A stretch of 64,000 nucleotides of DNA. It comes from Martelella sp. AD-3. GTDB taxonomy: Bacteria; Pseudomonadota; Alphaproteobacteria; Rhizobiales; Rhizobiaceae. The stretch covers positions 3,724,501 to 3,788,500 of the forward strand of contig NZ_CP014275.1 of the NCBI RefSeq assembly GCF_001578105.1. The letters run 5' to 3'. Made by a program: the position numbers and the translations under genes. Below, piece by piece: positions 55,297 to 63,568 of this stretch (positions are counted from its first letter, which is position 1; the number at the start of each line of letters is the position of its first letter). The notes beneath the pieces are model-generated. The model was not told where the DNA came from. It did no database searches and was given only the letters and a program-made list of their open reading frames with translations.

Positions 55297-56580
55297 GGCA
55301 TATCCAAACAGGCGCGGGAAATACATGGTCAGCGCCGGCAGGTAGGTGATCAGCAGCAGGACCACGAGTTCGGCGGCGATGAACGGCAGGATGGCCCGAC
55401 TTATGCGTGACAGGCTGACCTTTGACACCCCGCAGGCGGCAAACAGCACAAGGCCGAAGGGCGGCGTTGCCAATCCTATCGTCAGATTGGTGCAGGTGAT
55501 CAGGCCGAAATGGATCGGATCGACTCCATACGTGTAGGCGATCGGCGCCAGCAGCGGTCCCAGGACAATGATCGCGAAGCCCATGTCCAGGAACATGCCG
55601 ATGACCAGATAGATGACATTGACCAGCAGCAGGAAGACCAGCTTGTTCTCCGTCAGCGACACGAAGGCGATCGTCACATGCTCGACCAGATTGAAATAGG
55701 TCACCAGCCAGCTGAAGGTCTTGGCGCAGGCCATCAGGAACATGATCATCGCCGTGGCCTTGGCGGTATGGGACAGGATCGGCACCAGATCCGACAGCTT
55801 GAGCTTGCGGTAAAACAGGAAGCCGACCGCCAGACCATACATGACCGCCACGGCGGATGCCTGTGTCGGGCTGAAGAAGCCGCCGAGAATGCCGCCCATG
55901 ATGATCACCGGCAGGAGCAGGGCTGGAGCGCCCCGCACGAAGGCGAGGATCAACTGGACCACGCCGACGAATGGCGCGCGCTCGCCATACCCCTTGCGCA
56001 CTGCGACGATATAGGCCGTCACCATCAGCGCCAGCGCCACCAGGATACCGGGCACCATGCCGCCGAGAAACAGGCCGGCAATCGACACGTTCATCACCGA
56101 GGCATAGATCAGCATCGGAATGCTCGGAGGGATGATCGGGCCGATGACGGAGCTGGCCGCCGTCACGGCGGCGCTGTAGTCCTCGCCATAGCCGTTCTTC
56201 TTCATCGCCGGCACCATGATGCTGCCGACGGCGACGGTGTCGGAGACCGCAGACCCCGTAATTCCCGCAAAGAACATGCTGGAGACGATATTGGTGTGGG
56301 CCAGGCCGCCGCGAATCCAGCCCACCAGCGATGACGACAGCGTCATCAGCCGGTCGGTGATCCCGGCCCGGTTCATGATCTCGCCTGCCATGATGAAGAA
56401 GGGAATCGCCAGCAGCAGCATGTTCTCGGTGCTGGTGAACATGCGTTGCGGGATCTGCAGGAACAGACGCGGATCGCCGATATCGACATAGACGAAGATC
56501 GTCATCAGCACGAGACAGAGCGCGATCGGGACCCCGAGCAGAAGCATCGGGATGAAACTGCCAAAAATGATAGCAATCAA
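55294..56580 (-). CDS. TRAP transporter large membrane subunit (DctM)
   Basis: Inner-membrane protein of 428 aa with about twelve hydrophobic segments and the DctM signatures LLAIPFFIMAGEIMNRAG, MFFAGITGSAVSDTVAVGSIMVPAM, IIPPSIPMLIYASV and ITCTNLTIGLATPPFGLVLFAACG. It follows dctQ after 3 bp. Its TAG stop is formed by a rhizobial repeat. Confidence 0.93.
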   Translation of the reverse strand: MIAIIFGSFIPMLLLGVPIALCLVLMTIFVYVDIGDPRLFLQIPQRMFTSTENMLLLAIPFFIMAGEIMNRAGITDRLMTLSSSLVGWIRGGLAHTNIVSSMFFAGITGSAVSDTVAVGSIMVPAMKKNGYGEDYSAAVTAASSVIGPIIPPSIPMLIYASVMNVSIAGLFLGGMVPGILVALALMVTAYIVAVRKGYGERAPFVGVVQLILAFVRGAPALLLPVIIMGGILGGFFSPTQASAVAVMYGLAVGFLFYRKLKLSDLVPILSHTAKATAMIMFLMACAKTFSWLVTYFNLVEHVTIAFVSLTENKLVFLLLVNVIYLVIGMFLDMGFAIIVLGPLLAPIAYTYGVDPIHFGLITCTNLTIGLATPPFGLVLFAACGVSKVSLSRISRAILPFIAAELVVLLLITYLPALTMYFPRLFGYA

Positions 56581-56583
56581 GGG

Positions 56584-57099
56584 TCAAACTCCGGCGGTTT
56601 GCGTGAGATCTGCCTTCTCGCGCGGATCGGGAAGCGCGGCGGCGACACTGAAAAGCCCCAGCAGCAGGCCGCCGACGGGAACCGAGAGGTAAAAGTAGAA
56701 AAGCGAGATATCGAGATAGAGCGAGGTCTGGTACTGACCCACGAACAGCGCCATCTTCCAGCCGAAATAGACCATGACAAAGACGACGACGAGCGTCAGG
56801 ACGGCATATGCAACCCTTAAGACAGTCTGCAGGACAGGTCCGACCATCTCGTAGAGGATTTCAACGCCGATATGCCCGCCATGCCGCGCGATCACGCCGG
56901 CGCCGATGAAAACCGCCCAGGCGAAGAACAGGTTGCTGACCTCTTCCACCCAGACCGGCGAGTTTCCGACAAGCTGGTTGGCAATGATCTCGTAGGCCGT
57001 GATCACGAACAACAATCCGGTCAGCACGACCGCAACGGCCATGCAGACCTTTTCGAGACCATCGACGGCGATCTGATATCCGATGAGAAGCTTTTTCAT
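56584..57099 (-). CDS. TRAP transporter small membrane subunit (DctQ)
   Basis: 171-aa four-helix inner-membrane protein: hydrophobic segments at about residues 15-40, 48-70, 88-112 and 128-152, with the VWVEEVSNLFFAWAVFIGAGVIARHGGHIGVEIL stretch typical of DctQ. ATG 57099 (MKKLLIG) is chosen over a 17-codon extension. Separate Q and M genes contrast with the fused form in the uronate TRAP system of this window. Confidence 0.9.
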   Translation of the reverse strand: MKKLLIGYQIAVDGLEKVCMAVAVVLTGLLFVITAYEIIANQLVGNSPVWVEEVSNLFFAWAVFIGAGVIARHGGHIGVEILYEMVGPVLQTVLRVAYAVLTLVVVFVMVYFGWKMALFVGQYQTSLYLDISLFYFYLSVPVGGLLLGLFSVAAALPDPREKADLTQTAGV

Positions 57100-57126
57100 T
57101 GAGTAGATCCCCTTGCCGCCGGAGCC

Positions 57127-57177
57127 GCGCGCGGATTGCGGCAGCCCCACTCAGGCCCGCTCCCGCAATCCGCGCGC
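57127..57177 (-). terminator. Stem-loop between dctP and dctQ
   Basis: A perfect 15-bp GC-rich stem (GCGCGCGGATTGCGG / CCGCAATCCGCGCGC) with a 21-nt loop, in the 159-bp gap between the binding-protein stop and the dctQ start. No U-run. Confidence 0.62.
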
Positions 57178-57258
57178 AGGGACGGCGACGCCGCTATCGG
57201 TCAGGTGGTCCTGATCGTTGTCGTCGCGGCGTCGCAAGTCCTGCCCTAGCCGGCAAAC

Positions 57259-58296
57259 TCAGCGCTGGCTTTCAGCTTCCTTGGTCGCGGCAAAGATGCG
57301 GTCGACCCATTCCTGCCCGTCATCGCCCATCTTGCGCAGGACCATATCGATGTAAGGCTGCTGCGCGAGTTCGCGGAATTCCGCAAGCTCGGCGGCGGTC
57401 GGGTAATAGAACACCGCGCCCTCGGCCTCCATCGCTTCCTGGATCACCAGCGAGCTGAGATAGGACTGGGCATTGCCCATGCGCGAGCAGAGATCGCCGG
57501 CTCTCAGCATCAGGGTCTGGTTTTCCGGCGACAGCGACTGGAAAAACGCCTCGTTGATCAGGATCGGATGAAGGTTGTAGCTGTGCCGGGTCATGGCGAC
57601 ATAGGGGTTCACCTCATAGAGCTTCGAGGCATACATCGAATAAAGCTCGGTATCGTGCCCTTCCGCCATGCCCGACTGCAGCGCGGTATAGAGCTCGCTC
57701 CAGCCGATCGTCACCGTATTGGCGTCCCAGGCGCGGAACATGGCCAGAAGTCCCGGGTTTTCGGGGACCCGCATCTTCATGCCCTTCATGTCGGCGACGC
57801 TGTGAATCGGTTTCTCGGAATAGATGTTGCGGAAACCCGCCCCTTCCGGCCAGGCCAGAACCCGAAGACCGGTCTTCTCCAGGAAACCCTCGGCGAGCGC
57901 ATCCCCAAGCGGACCTTCCATCACCTGCCAGGCCGTGAGACTGTCGGGAAACACATAGGGGATCTGGGTGATTGCGATTTCCGGCATGAAGGGAACCATG
58001 ATCGACGTATAAACGCCGGCCATCTGAATCACGCCGGTCTGTGCCGACTCGATCATCGAACGCGCATCGCCGAGCGAACTGTCGGGATAGGCCTCAAGGT
58101 CGAGCTGCCCATCGGAAGCAACGTTGAGATAGTCCTTCATCGCCGCAACACAGGCCGTGCGACCGGCGCCCGGCAGGTGCAGGTCCCCCTCCGAGCCATG
58201 CCCGATCTTGATGACGATCGGCTCGGCGCTCGCCGCGCCGGCAAGAGTGGTGACCGCCATCGAGAGACCGAAAGCGAAAGCTGCAAATTTCTTCAT
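57259..58296 (-). CDS. TRAP transporter solute-binding protein (DctP family)
   Basis: Periplasmic receptor (345 aa). Signal peptide of about 24 residues ends AASA. DctP features include ARSMIESAQTGVIQMAGVYTSIMVPFMPE, VADMKGMKMRVPENPGLLAMFRAWDANTVTIGWSELYTALQSGMAEGHDTEL with the carboxylate-clamping Arg in KMRVP. The ligand should therefore be an organic acid; two Cys (TACVAA and GDLCSRMG) are unusual. ATG 58296 follows GGGAGG. A TTTTGAAAT-type palindrome lies 98 bp upstream. Confidence 0.92.
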   Translation of the reverse strand: MKKFAAFAFGLSMAVTTLAGAASAEPIVIKIGHGSEGDLHLPGAGRTACVAAMKDYLNVASDGQLDLEAYPDSSLGDARSMIESAQTGVIQMAGVYTSIMVPFMPEIAITQIPYVFPDSLTAWQVMEGPLGDALAEGFLEKTGLRVLAWPEGAGFRNIYSEKPIHSVADMKGMKMRVPENPGLLAMFRAWDANTVTIGWSELYTALQSGMAEGHDTELYSMYASKLYEVNPYVAMTRHSYNLHPILINEAFFQSLSPENQTLMLRAGDLCSRMGNAQSYLSSLVIQEAMEAEGAVFYYPTAAELAEFRELAQQPYIDMVLRKMGDDGQEWVDRIFAATKEAESQR

Positions 58297-58731
58297 AAAT
58301 TCCTCCCAGCCCCGTTTTCCTCCTCCTGGGAAGCGATCGACCAGGCTCTCCCACCACGCCGATCTGCCACCCGTGGCCTGGGACAACGGCCACTTTTGAA
58401 ATTCTATTTCAAAAATGCGGAAATGTCGACAGGACTTACCCGTTTAAATGGTCCGGAACGCCGCGATTCCCGTTTTTTTGTCGCTTTTTTGAGTTCGGCA
58501 GCCGTCGGCATCGGAGGGATCGATCATCTCGGCCGCATGCATCACGCTCGGCAGATGCACATTCGTCAACCTGCTGGCCGGAAGCCTGCCGGCATTGGCG
58601 TCAACGCCGAGGATAGCGCTATCGCCGCGCAGGGGCGCGACGAGCGCATCCCCAACGGGATTGTGATTTCGCGTTGTTCTTCGAAGAGCTTGCAATGAGC
58701 CTTGCGGCCGACGCTCTGGTAAACGAGCGTT
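58297..58731. other. Gap between IclR gene and TRAP operon
   Basis: 435 bp holding the dctP promoter side and one palindrome (58394-58414). An 83-codon minus frame at 58444-58695 is open but has no recognisable domain; I treat it as non-coding. Confidence 0.5.
58394..58414. promoter_or_regulatory. Candidate IclR-type operator of the TRAP operon
   Basis: Perfect 9-bp arms TTTTGAAAT / ATTTCAAAA around TCT, 98 bp before the dctP start. TGAAA-N5-TTTCA spacing is like IclR/KdgR-family sites, and an IclR gene lies directly upstream. Confidence 0.6.
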
Positions 58732-59550
58732 TCAGAGAATTCCGCGGGCGACGTGCTCTATTTCGCGGGCCACGTCCAGAAGCCGCGGCGCAAGATCGCG
58801 CACCAGCCGTTCAGTGGTGACGATTGAACGCAAGCCGCCGACATTGATCCCGTAGACCGGATATCCATCCGCCCGCCGCACAACGGCGCCGGCCGAGTTC
58901 GCCTCGACGATCCAGTCGCCATCACTCAGCGCAAAGCCGTTCTCCTGCGCAAAGGCGATCTGCGCCCGCGCCTTGGCTTCCACCGCCGGCCAGTTATCGC
59001 CGTAATCTCCCGAGACCGCACGCATCTGCGCCTCCCGTTCCTTTTCCGGCAGAGCCGCGAGAAAGGCCCTGCCCATGCCGGTGCAGATCATGGGAATGCG
59101 GGAGCCGACTCCTAGGCGGATCGCCATTGAAGCCTTCGTGCGGCAGGCTTCGATATAGATGATCTCATTGCCGTCGACCGTGCCAAGATAGACGCTGGCA
59201 TTGGCATATTCGGCAAGCGACTGCATGTAGGGCCGCGCAATATCGCGAATCTCCATCTGCGCCATGACGTCATAACCGAGCGTGAGAACGGCCGGTCCCA
59301 GAGAGTAACGCCCGACTTCCTCATCATAATTGAGATAGCCAAGCTCCGTGAGCGTAAACGTCAGACGCGAGACGGTTGCCTTTGACAGGCCGACCCGCGC
59401 GGCGATCTCGGCGTTGCCGATCGGCCTGTTGTCAGGGCCGAATGCCCTGAGAACCGCCAGCCCGCGCGCAAGGCCGGAATTGATCCTGTAGTCTTTTGTG
59501 CCGCTGGAGGCAGGCAATGCTTGTCTTCTTCTGACCACGGCAGTTTCCAT
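58732..59550 (-). CDS. IclR-family regulator
   Basis: 272-aa regulator. Winged helix: INSGLARGLAVLRAFGPDNRPIGNAEIAARVGLSKATVSRLTFTLTELGYL; effector domain with VDGNEIIYIEACRTKASMAIRLGVGSRIPMICTGMGRAFLAALPE and a C-terminal NSAGAVVRRADGYPVYGINVGG. Start is uncertain: ATG 59550 and ATG 59577 are in frame and neither has a strong ribosome-binding site. It lies between the thiamine-diphosphate enzyme and the TRAP operon on the same strand. Confidence 0.9.
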   Translation of the reverse strand: METAVVRRRQALPASSGTKDYRINSGLARGLAVLRAFGPDNRPIGNAEIAARVGLSKATVSRLTFTLTELGYLNYDEEVGRYSLGPAVLTLGYDVMAQMEIRDIARPYMQSLAEYANASVYLGTVDGNEIIYIEACRTKASMAIRLGVGSRIPMICTGMGRAFLAALPEKEREAQMRAVSGDYGDNWPAVEAKARAQIAFAQENGFALSDGDWIVEANSAGAVVRRADGYPVYGINVGGLRSIVTTERLVRDLAPRLLDVAREIEHVARGIL

Positions 59551-59680
59551 CCCGGAGAGGCTCGGAAAGTGAGACATAACCAGAAGAAAGTCCAAATGCA
59601 AACGTCGCAAAAACGGGACCGATTGCGCCACCGCGCAGCGCGGCGGGGTCCTGTCTACCTCCACCTGCGGCATCCCCACC

Positions 59681-61375
59681 TCAGCCTGCACTCGGCGACC
59701 AGGCTTCAGGCGCGCGCGGATGGATGTCGGTCACGACGTCCACAAGCGCGGGCCTGCGGGCCGCGATCGCGGCTTTCAGAACAGGCCCGAGATCCTCGGC
59801 CCGCTCCACGCGATAACCGTCGACCCCGAAAGTCTTGGCGAGCGCACAGAAATCCGTCGGACCGAACCGGTTGATCTCTTCGGGCGAGCCGGAACGTCCG
59901 TCGTAAAACGAGGCAACCTTCGGCGTGCCCTGCCCGAAACCGGAATTGTTGTTGATCACGGTGACGACCGGAATGTTCCAGCGCCGCTGGGTTTCGAGCT
60001 CGCTCAGGTGATAGTAGAACGCGCCGTCGCCCGAAAAGCAGACGACCGGCCTGTCCGGAGCGCCGCATTGCGCGCCAAGGGCTGCGGGAAAGGCCCAGCC
60101 GAGCGAACCGGCCGCCCTCAAATAGCTTTGACCGGCATGCGGCAGGTCAACCATCGTCGCGGTCCAGATGCCCGAATAGCCGGTATCGGCCACAAGAATG
60201 GCATTTTCCGGCAGGGCTTCCGAAATCTCGTGGCAGAGCCGCTCCACCCTGAGCGGCGCCGCGTCCGAACGGATCGCGGGCTCCATGCCGCGCCGCCATT
60301 CGGCGATTTCCGCCATCGCATGCGCGGCGAAATCCGCCCACGCCGCCCGCGGGGTCACTGCGGCGGCAATGTCTATTACCGCCTGGCGCGGGCAGCCCCA
60401 GACCGCCGTGACGCCGGCATAGTTGCGGCCGATTTCCTGGCCATCGAGATCGATCTGGATGATCGCCGTCCCCTGAGCCGGCACGGTGTAATTATTGGTC
60501 GGCTGGTCCCCGGCATGGCAGCCGATATAGATCACGAGGTCGGCCTCATGCACGAGCCGGTTTCCCGGCGGCGCGGAATAGGTGCCGACCGTGCCGATAT
60601 GCAGCGGATGCGTCGTCGGCACGATGGTGCGTCCGCCAAGCGAGGTCGCCACCGGAATATTGCAGGCTTCGGCGAAGGCGCGGATTTCGGCATGGGCCTC
60701 GACCTGGATCGCCCCGGCGCCGACCACCATCACCGGCCGCTCGGCCTTTGCAAGCCGCGCCGCCGCCGCTTCGATCATCGCTCTCGATGCGACCGGGCGA
60801 TGCGCGGGCAGCCGGCCAAGCGCCGGGTCGGGCAGAACGGGCGACGGCACCATGCCCTTTTCGATAATTTCCCCGCCAAGCCCGTTCAGGTCCAGATGGA
60901 CGGGTCGCGGCGAACCGTCCGTTGCCATGCGAAAGGCCTGCGGCAGGAGATGCGGCAGCTCGCGCGCCTCGGTCACATCCATGCTGGCCTTGGTAACGGA
61001 CTGGAACAACGGCGCATGCGGCACTTCCTGATAGGCGTTGCGGTAGCGCAGCATCGGCTCCTTGCGTCCGGTGAGCGCCACCACGGGCGCACGGTGCAGA
61101 TAGGCGTCCTGAAGACCCGCGGCCAGGTTCGCCGCGCCCACCGATTGCGCCATGCAGACCCCGACGCGGTTGCTCGCCCGCGCATAGCCATCGGCCATAT
61201 AGACGGCGGATTTTTCCGAATGCGCCAGAATGCGCTTGATGCCGAGCTCCTCCATCTCGACCAGCGTCGGGCGGAGGATCGCATCCATGAAGAAGACGTG
61301 GGTGACGCCGAGCGCCCCGAAGGATTCCGCGATGTAGCGCGCGCCGTTCATGGCGGCCTGACCGTTTTCCGACAT
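59681..61375 (-). CDS. Thiamine-diphosphate enzyme, acetolactate-synthase-like
   Basis: Cytoplasmic ThDP enzyme of 564 aa in the usual three-domain order. Catalytic glutamate in LAHSEKSAVYMADGYAR (Glu54), central domain VMVVGAGAIQVEAHAEIRAFAEACNIPVATSLGG, and ThDP-binding motif GDGAFYYHLSELETQRRWNIPVVTVINNN in the C-terminal third. Start ATG 61375 is supported by GGAGG 11 nt upstream and because a perfect operator palindrome overlaps any longer version. FAD-site residues of true acetolactate synthase cannot be confirmed, so another carboligase or decarboxylase of a keto acid is as likely. Partner genes: TRAP importer for an acid, 3-hydroxyacyl-CoA-dehydrogenase-like enzyme and SDR. Confidence 0.85.
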   Translation of the reverse strand: MSENGQAAMNGARYIAESFGALGVTHVFFMDAILRPTLVEMEELGIKRILAHSEKSAVYMADGYARASNRVGVCMAQSVGAANLAAGLQDAYLHRAPVVALTGRKEPMLRYRNAYQEVPHAPLFQSVTKASMDVTEARELPHLLPQAFRMATDGSPRPVHLDLNGLGGEIIEKGMVPSPVLPDPALGRLPAHRPVASRAMIEAAAARLAKAERPVMVVGAGAIQVEAHAEIRAFAEACNIPVATSLGGRTIVPTTHPLHIGTVGTYSAPPGNRLVHEADLVIYIGCHAGDQPTNNYTVPAQGTAIIQIDLDGQEIGRNYAGVTAVWGCPRQAVIDIAAAVTPRAAWADFAAHAMAEIAEWRRGMEPAIRSDAAPLRVERLCHEISEALPENAILVADTGYSGIWTATMVDLPHAGQSYLRAAGSLGWAFPAALGAQCGAPDRPVVCFSGDGAFYYHLSELETQRRWNIPVVTVINNNSGFGQGTPKVASFYDGRSGSPEEINRFGPTDFCALAKTFGVDGYRVERAEDLGPVLKAAIAARRPALVDVVTDIHPRAPEAWSPSAG

Positions 61376-61390
61376 ATCGCTTATTTCCTC

Positions 61391-61416
61391 CATTTTTGAA
61401 AGCGCTTTCAAAAATG
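61391..61416. promoter_or_regulatory. Perfect 26-bp operator palindrome between divergent genes
   Basis: Two 13-bp arms (CATTTTTGAAAGC and its exact complement) meet at a GC centre, giving core TGAAAGCGCTTTCA, a classic LacI-family operator form. It lies 16 bp upstream of the ThDP-enzyme start. On the minus strand a TATAAT (61435-61440) sits 19 bp before it, so a bound repressor would block that promoter. The LacI protein encoded at 61579-62586 is the obvious ligand. Confidence 0.78.
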
Positions 61417-61453
61417 AGTGATTCCATATTATTTATTATAAATCAATACTAGT

Positions 61454-61483
61454 TTGACACATATGACAGACAATAAGTTTAAA
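61454..61483 (+). promoter_or_regulatory. Candidate promoter of the right-end LacI gene
   Basis: TTGACA at 61454-61459 and TTTAAA at 61478-61483 with an 18-bp spacer in an AT-rich stretch, 95 bp upstream of the LacI ATG. Confidence 0.4.
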
Positions 61484-61578
61484 ATGAATTCGTTTGCAAT
61501 TGATAGCGACGCCGCTAATATCGTCGCTGACGAACTGAAACGAACCGAAAGTACCAAGTCGTGCCGCGAAAGGACGAT

Positions 61579-62586
61579 ATGCAACTCGCCGGCAGGCGGG
61601 TGAGGATGGAAGAGGTCGCGCGGGTCGCCGGCGTCTCGCTTGCCACCGTATCGCGCGCGCTCAAGGCGCCCGAAACCGTCTCGAAAAAACGTCTCGCGCT
61701 GGTTCGCGAGGCGACGGAACGTCTGGGCTATGCCCCGAACAGGATTGCCGGCAGCCTGGCCGGCACAAGCTCGCCGCTGATCGGCGTGATCGTACCGAGC
61801 CTGACCAACGCGTTCTTCGCCGCAACGCTCGACCGGATGTCGGCCATTCTCGAGGAGGCCGGCTATCAGATGATGATCGGCCAGCATGACTATGACATCG
61901 AGCGCGAGGAACGGATCGTTGCCGCCTTTGCCAGCTGGAATCCGGCGGCGCTCGTGGTCACCGGCCGCGACCACACGCGCGGCACCGTCGCCATGCTGAC
62001 CGGGGCGGCCTGCCCCGTGGTGGAAATGTGGGATCATGACGAGCGCCCGATCGACAGCGCGATCGGCTTTTCCAACCGCAGGGCAGGGCAACTGGCAGGG
62101 CGCCATTTCGCCGAACGCGGATTTGAAAAGGTCGCCTATGTCGGCGCGATCCTTTCCAGCGATCCTCGCGCGGCAGCGCGTGCCGAAGGATTTACAACGC
62201 GGTTCGCCGAAGATGGCAGACACAGCCCCCTGGTCATCACCGCGGCCGGTCGCGATATCGCCGAAGGCGGCATCGCGCTCAGGCAGGCTCTCGAACGGCA
62301 GCCCGACACCCGGGCAATCGCCTTCTCCGGCGACATGCTCGCCGTCGGCGCGATGTTCGAGGCGGCGCGCCTGGGGCTTCGCATCCCCGAGGATATGGCC
62401 GTTCTGGGCTATGGCGATCTCGATATCGCGGCCTGCACCAACCCGCCGCTGACGACAATCCGCCCACCGCATGAAAAGATCGGCAAGGCCGTGGCGGAGC
62501 ATCTTCTGGACCGGATCGGACATGACGACGCGGAGCGGGAGAACCTCGACCTCGGCGTGGAACTGATCGTGCGCGCCACGACCTGA
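61579..62586 (+). CDS. LacI-family regulator of the right-end catabolic cluster
   Basis: 335-aa regulator of the gluconate-repressor-like subgroup: RMEEVARVAGVSLATVSRALKAPETVS, hinge YAPNRIAGSLAGTSSPLIGVIVPSLTNAFFAATL, and sensor segments NRRAGQLAGRHFAERGFEKVAYVG and LGYGDLDIAACTNPPLTTIRPP. ATG 61579 follows AAAGGA; GTG 61561 is an alternative. Divergent from the ThDP-enzyme gene and codirectional with the dehydrogenase genes after it. Confidence 0.9.
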   Translation: MQLAGRRVRMEEVARVAGVSLATVSRALKAPETVSKKRLALVREATERLGYAPNRIAGSLAGTSSPLIGVIVPSLTNAFFAATLDRMSAILEEAGYQMMIGQHDYDIEREERIVAAFASWNPAALVVTGRDHTRGTVAMLTGAACPVVEMWDHDERPIDSAIGFSNRRAGQLAGRHFAERGFEKVAYVGAILSSDPRAAARAEGFTTRFAEDGRHSPLVITAAGRDIAEGGIALRQALERQPDTRAIAFSGDMLAVGAMFEAARLGLRIPEDMAVLGYGDLDIAACTNPPLTTIRPPHEKIGKAVAEHLLDRIGHDDAERENLDLGVELIVRATT

Positions 62587-62617
62587 CGAAGGTTGGAGAA
62601 AAGGGAGGGGAGGCCCG

Positions 62618-63568
62618 ATGTCGATAGAAAAAGTTGCCGTGATCGGCGCCGGCACCATGGGCCATGCGCTGGCGCTGGTGCATACGCTGGGCGGATGCCG
62701 GGTGATGCTGCATGATGCCTCTGCCGAAGTGCTGGCAGGGGCGCCTGCCCTGATCGCCACGGCCAGCGACACGCTTTGCGAGGCCGGCACGATATCGACG
62801 TACGTGGCCGAGGCTGCGCGCAACCGCGTGCTCCGCGCAGACGCGATCGAACAAGCTGTCGCGAATGCCGATCTGATCGTCGAGGCCGTAGTGGAAAAGG
62901 CCGAGGTCAAACGCGCCGTTTTCGGGGAGATCGACCGCTTCGCCCCGGCTTCGGCCATCATCGCCTCCAATACCTCCTATCTCGATATCTTTCCCCTGAT
63001 CCCGTCATCACGGCAGGAAAACGCGGCAATCGCGCACTGGTATTCGCCGCCCTATATCGTCGATCTGGTGGATATCGCGCCGGGTCCGTCGACCGCCCCT
63101 CGGATAATCGAGGCATTGCGCGCGCTCTACGCGGGTTTCGGCAAGGCGCCGCTGGTGTTTGACCGGCTGGTGCCCGGCTACATCGCCAACCGGCTGCAGG
63201 CGGCGCTCAATCTGGAATGCCTGCGCATGATCGATGAGGGGTGGGCGAGTGCTGCCGATATCGACTTTTCGATCCGGCACGGACTGGTCGATCGCCTGGC
63301 CCTGCTCGGCCATATGCGCAAGATGGATTACACCGGGCTTGAAATGATCCGCAACGGGCTTGCCGCGCGCACCTATCAGCCGCCGGAAAACACCGGACAC
63401 AGCCCCTCCCTCGCCCGCCTCATCGAAGAGGGACGAACCGGCGTGCGCACCGGCAAGGGTTTCTACGACTATGGCGAAGAACCGGTGGAAGAACTGCTGC
63501 GAAGGCGCGATCTCGGCTTGCTGCGGCTGAAGGCAATGATTTCAGGGATCACGGGAGGACAGGAATGA
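62618..63568 (+). CDS. 3-hydroxyacyl-CoA-dehydrogenase-like NAD enzyme
   Basis: 316-aa dehydrogenase: Rossmann GAGTMG (10-15), a NADLIVEAVVEKAEVKRAVF segment, NTSYLDIF (Ser120) and a C-terminal all-helical dimer domain ending GRTGVRTGKGFYDYGEEPVEEL. The catalytic His140 is in AHWYSPPYIVDLVDI, where true 3-hydroxyacyl-CoA dehydrogenases read HFFNPxxxxxLVEI; Trp-Tyr-Ser instead of Phe-Phe-Asn suggests a non-CoA substrate such as a sugar acid or hydroxy acid (compare L-gulonate 3-dehydrogenase and carnitine dehydrogenase in the same superfamily). The stop overlaps the SDR start (ATGA). Confidence 0.86.
   Translation: MSIEKVAVIGAGTMGHALALVHTLGGCRVMLHDASAEVLAGAPALIATASDTLCEAGTISTYVAEAARNRVLRADAIEQAVANADLIVEAVVEKAEVKRAVFGEIDRFAPASAIIASNTSYLDIFPLIPSSRQENAAIAHWYSPPYIVDLVDIAPGPSTAPRIIEALRALYAGFGKAPLVFDRLVPGYIANRLQAALNLECLRMIDEGWASAADIDFSIRHGLVDRLALLGHMRKMDYTGLEMIRNGLAARTYQPPENTGHSPSLARLIEEGRTGVRTGKGFYDYGEEPVEELLRRRDLGLLRLKAMISGITGGQE

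Noticed and set aside
58444..58695. 83-codon frame between the IclR gene and dctP
   Set aside because: No recognisable domain, no ribosome-binding site, and it lies in an expected promoter gap.
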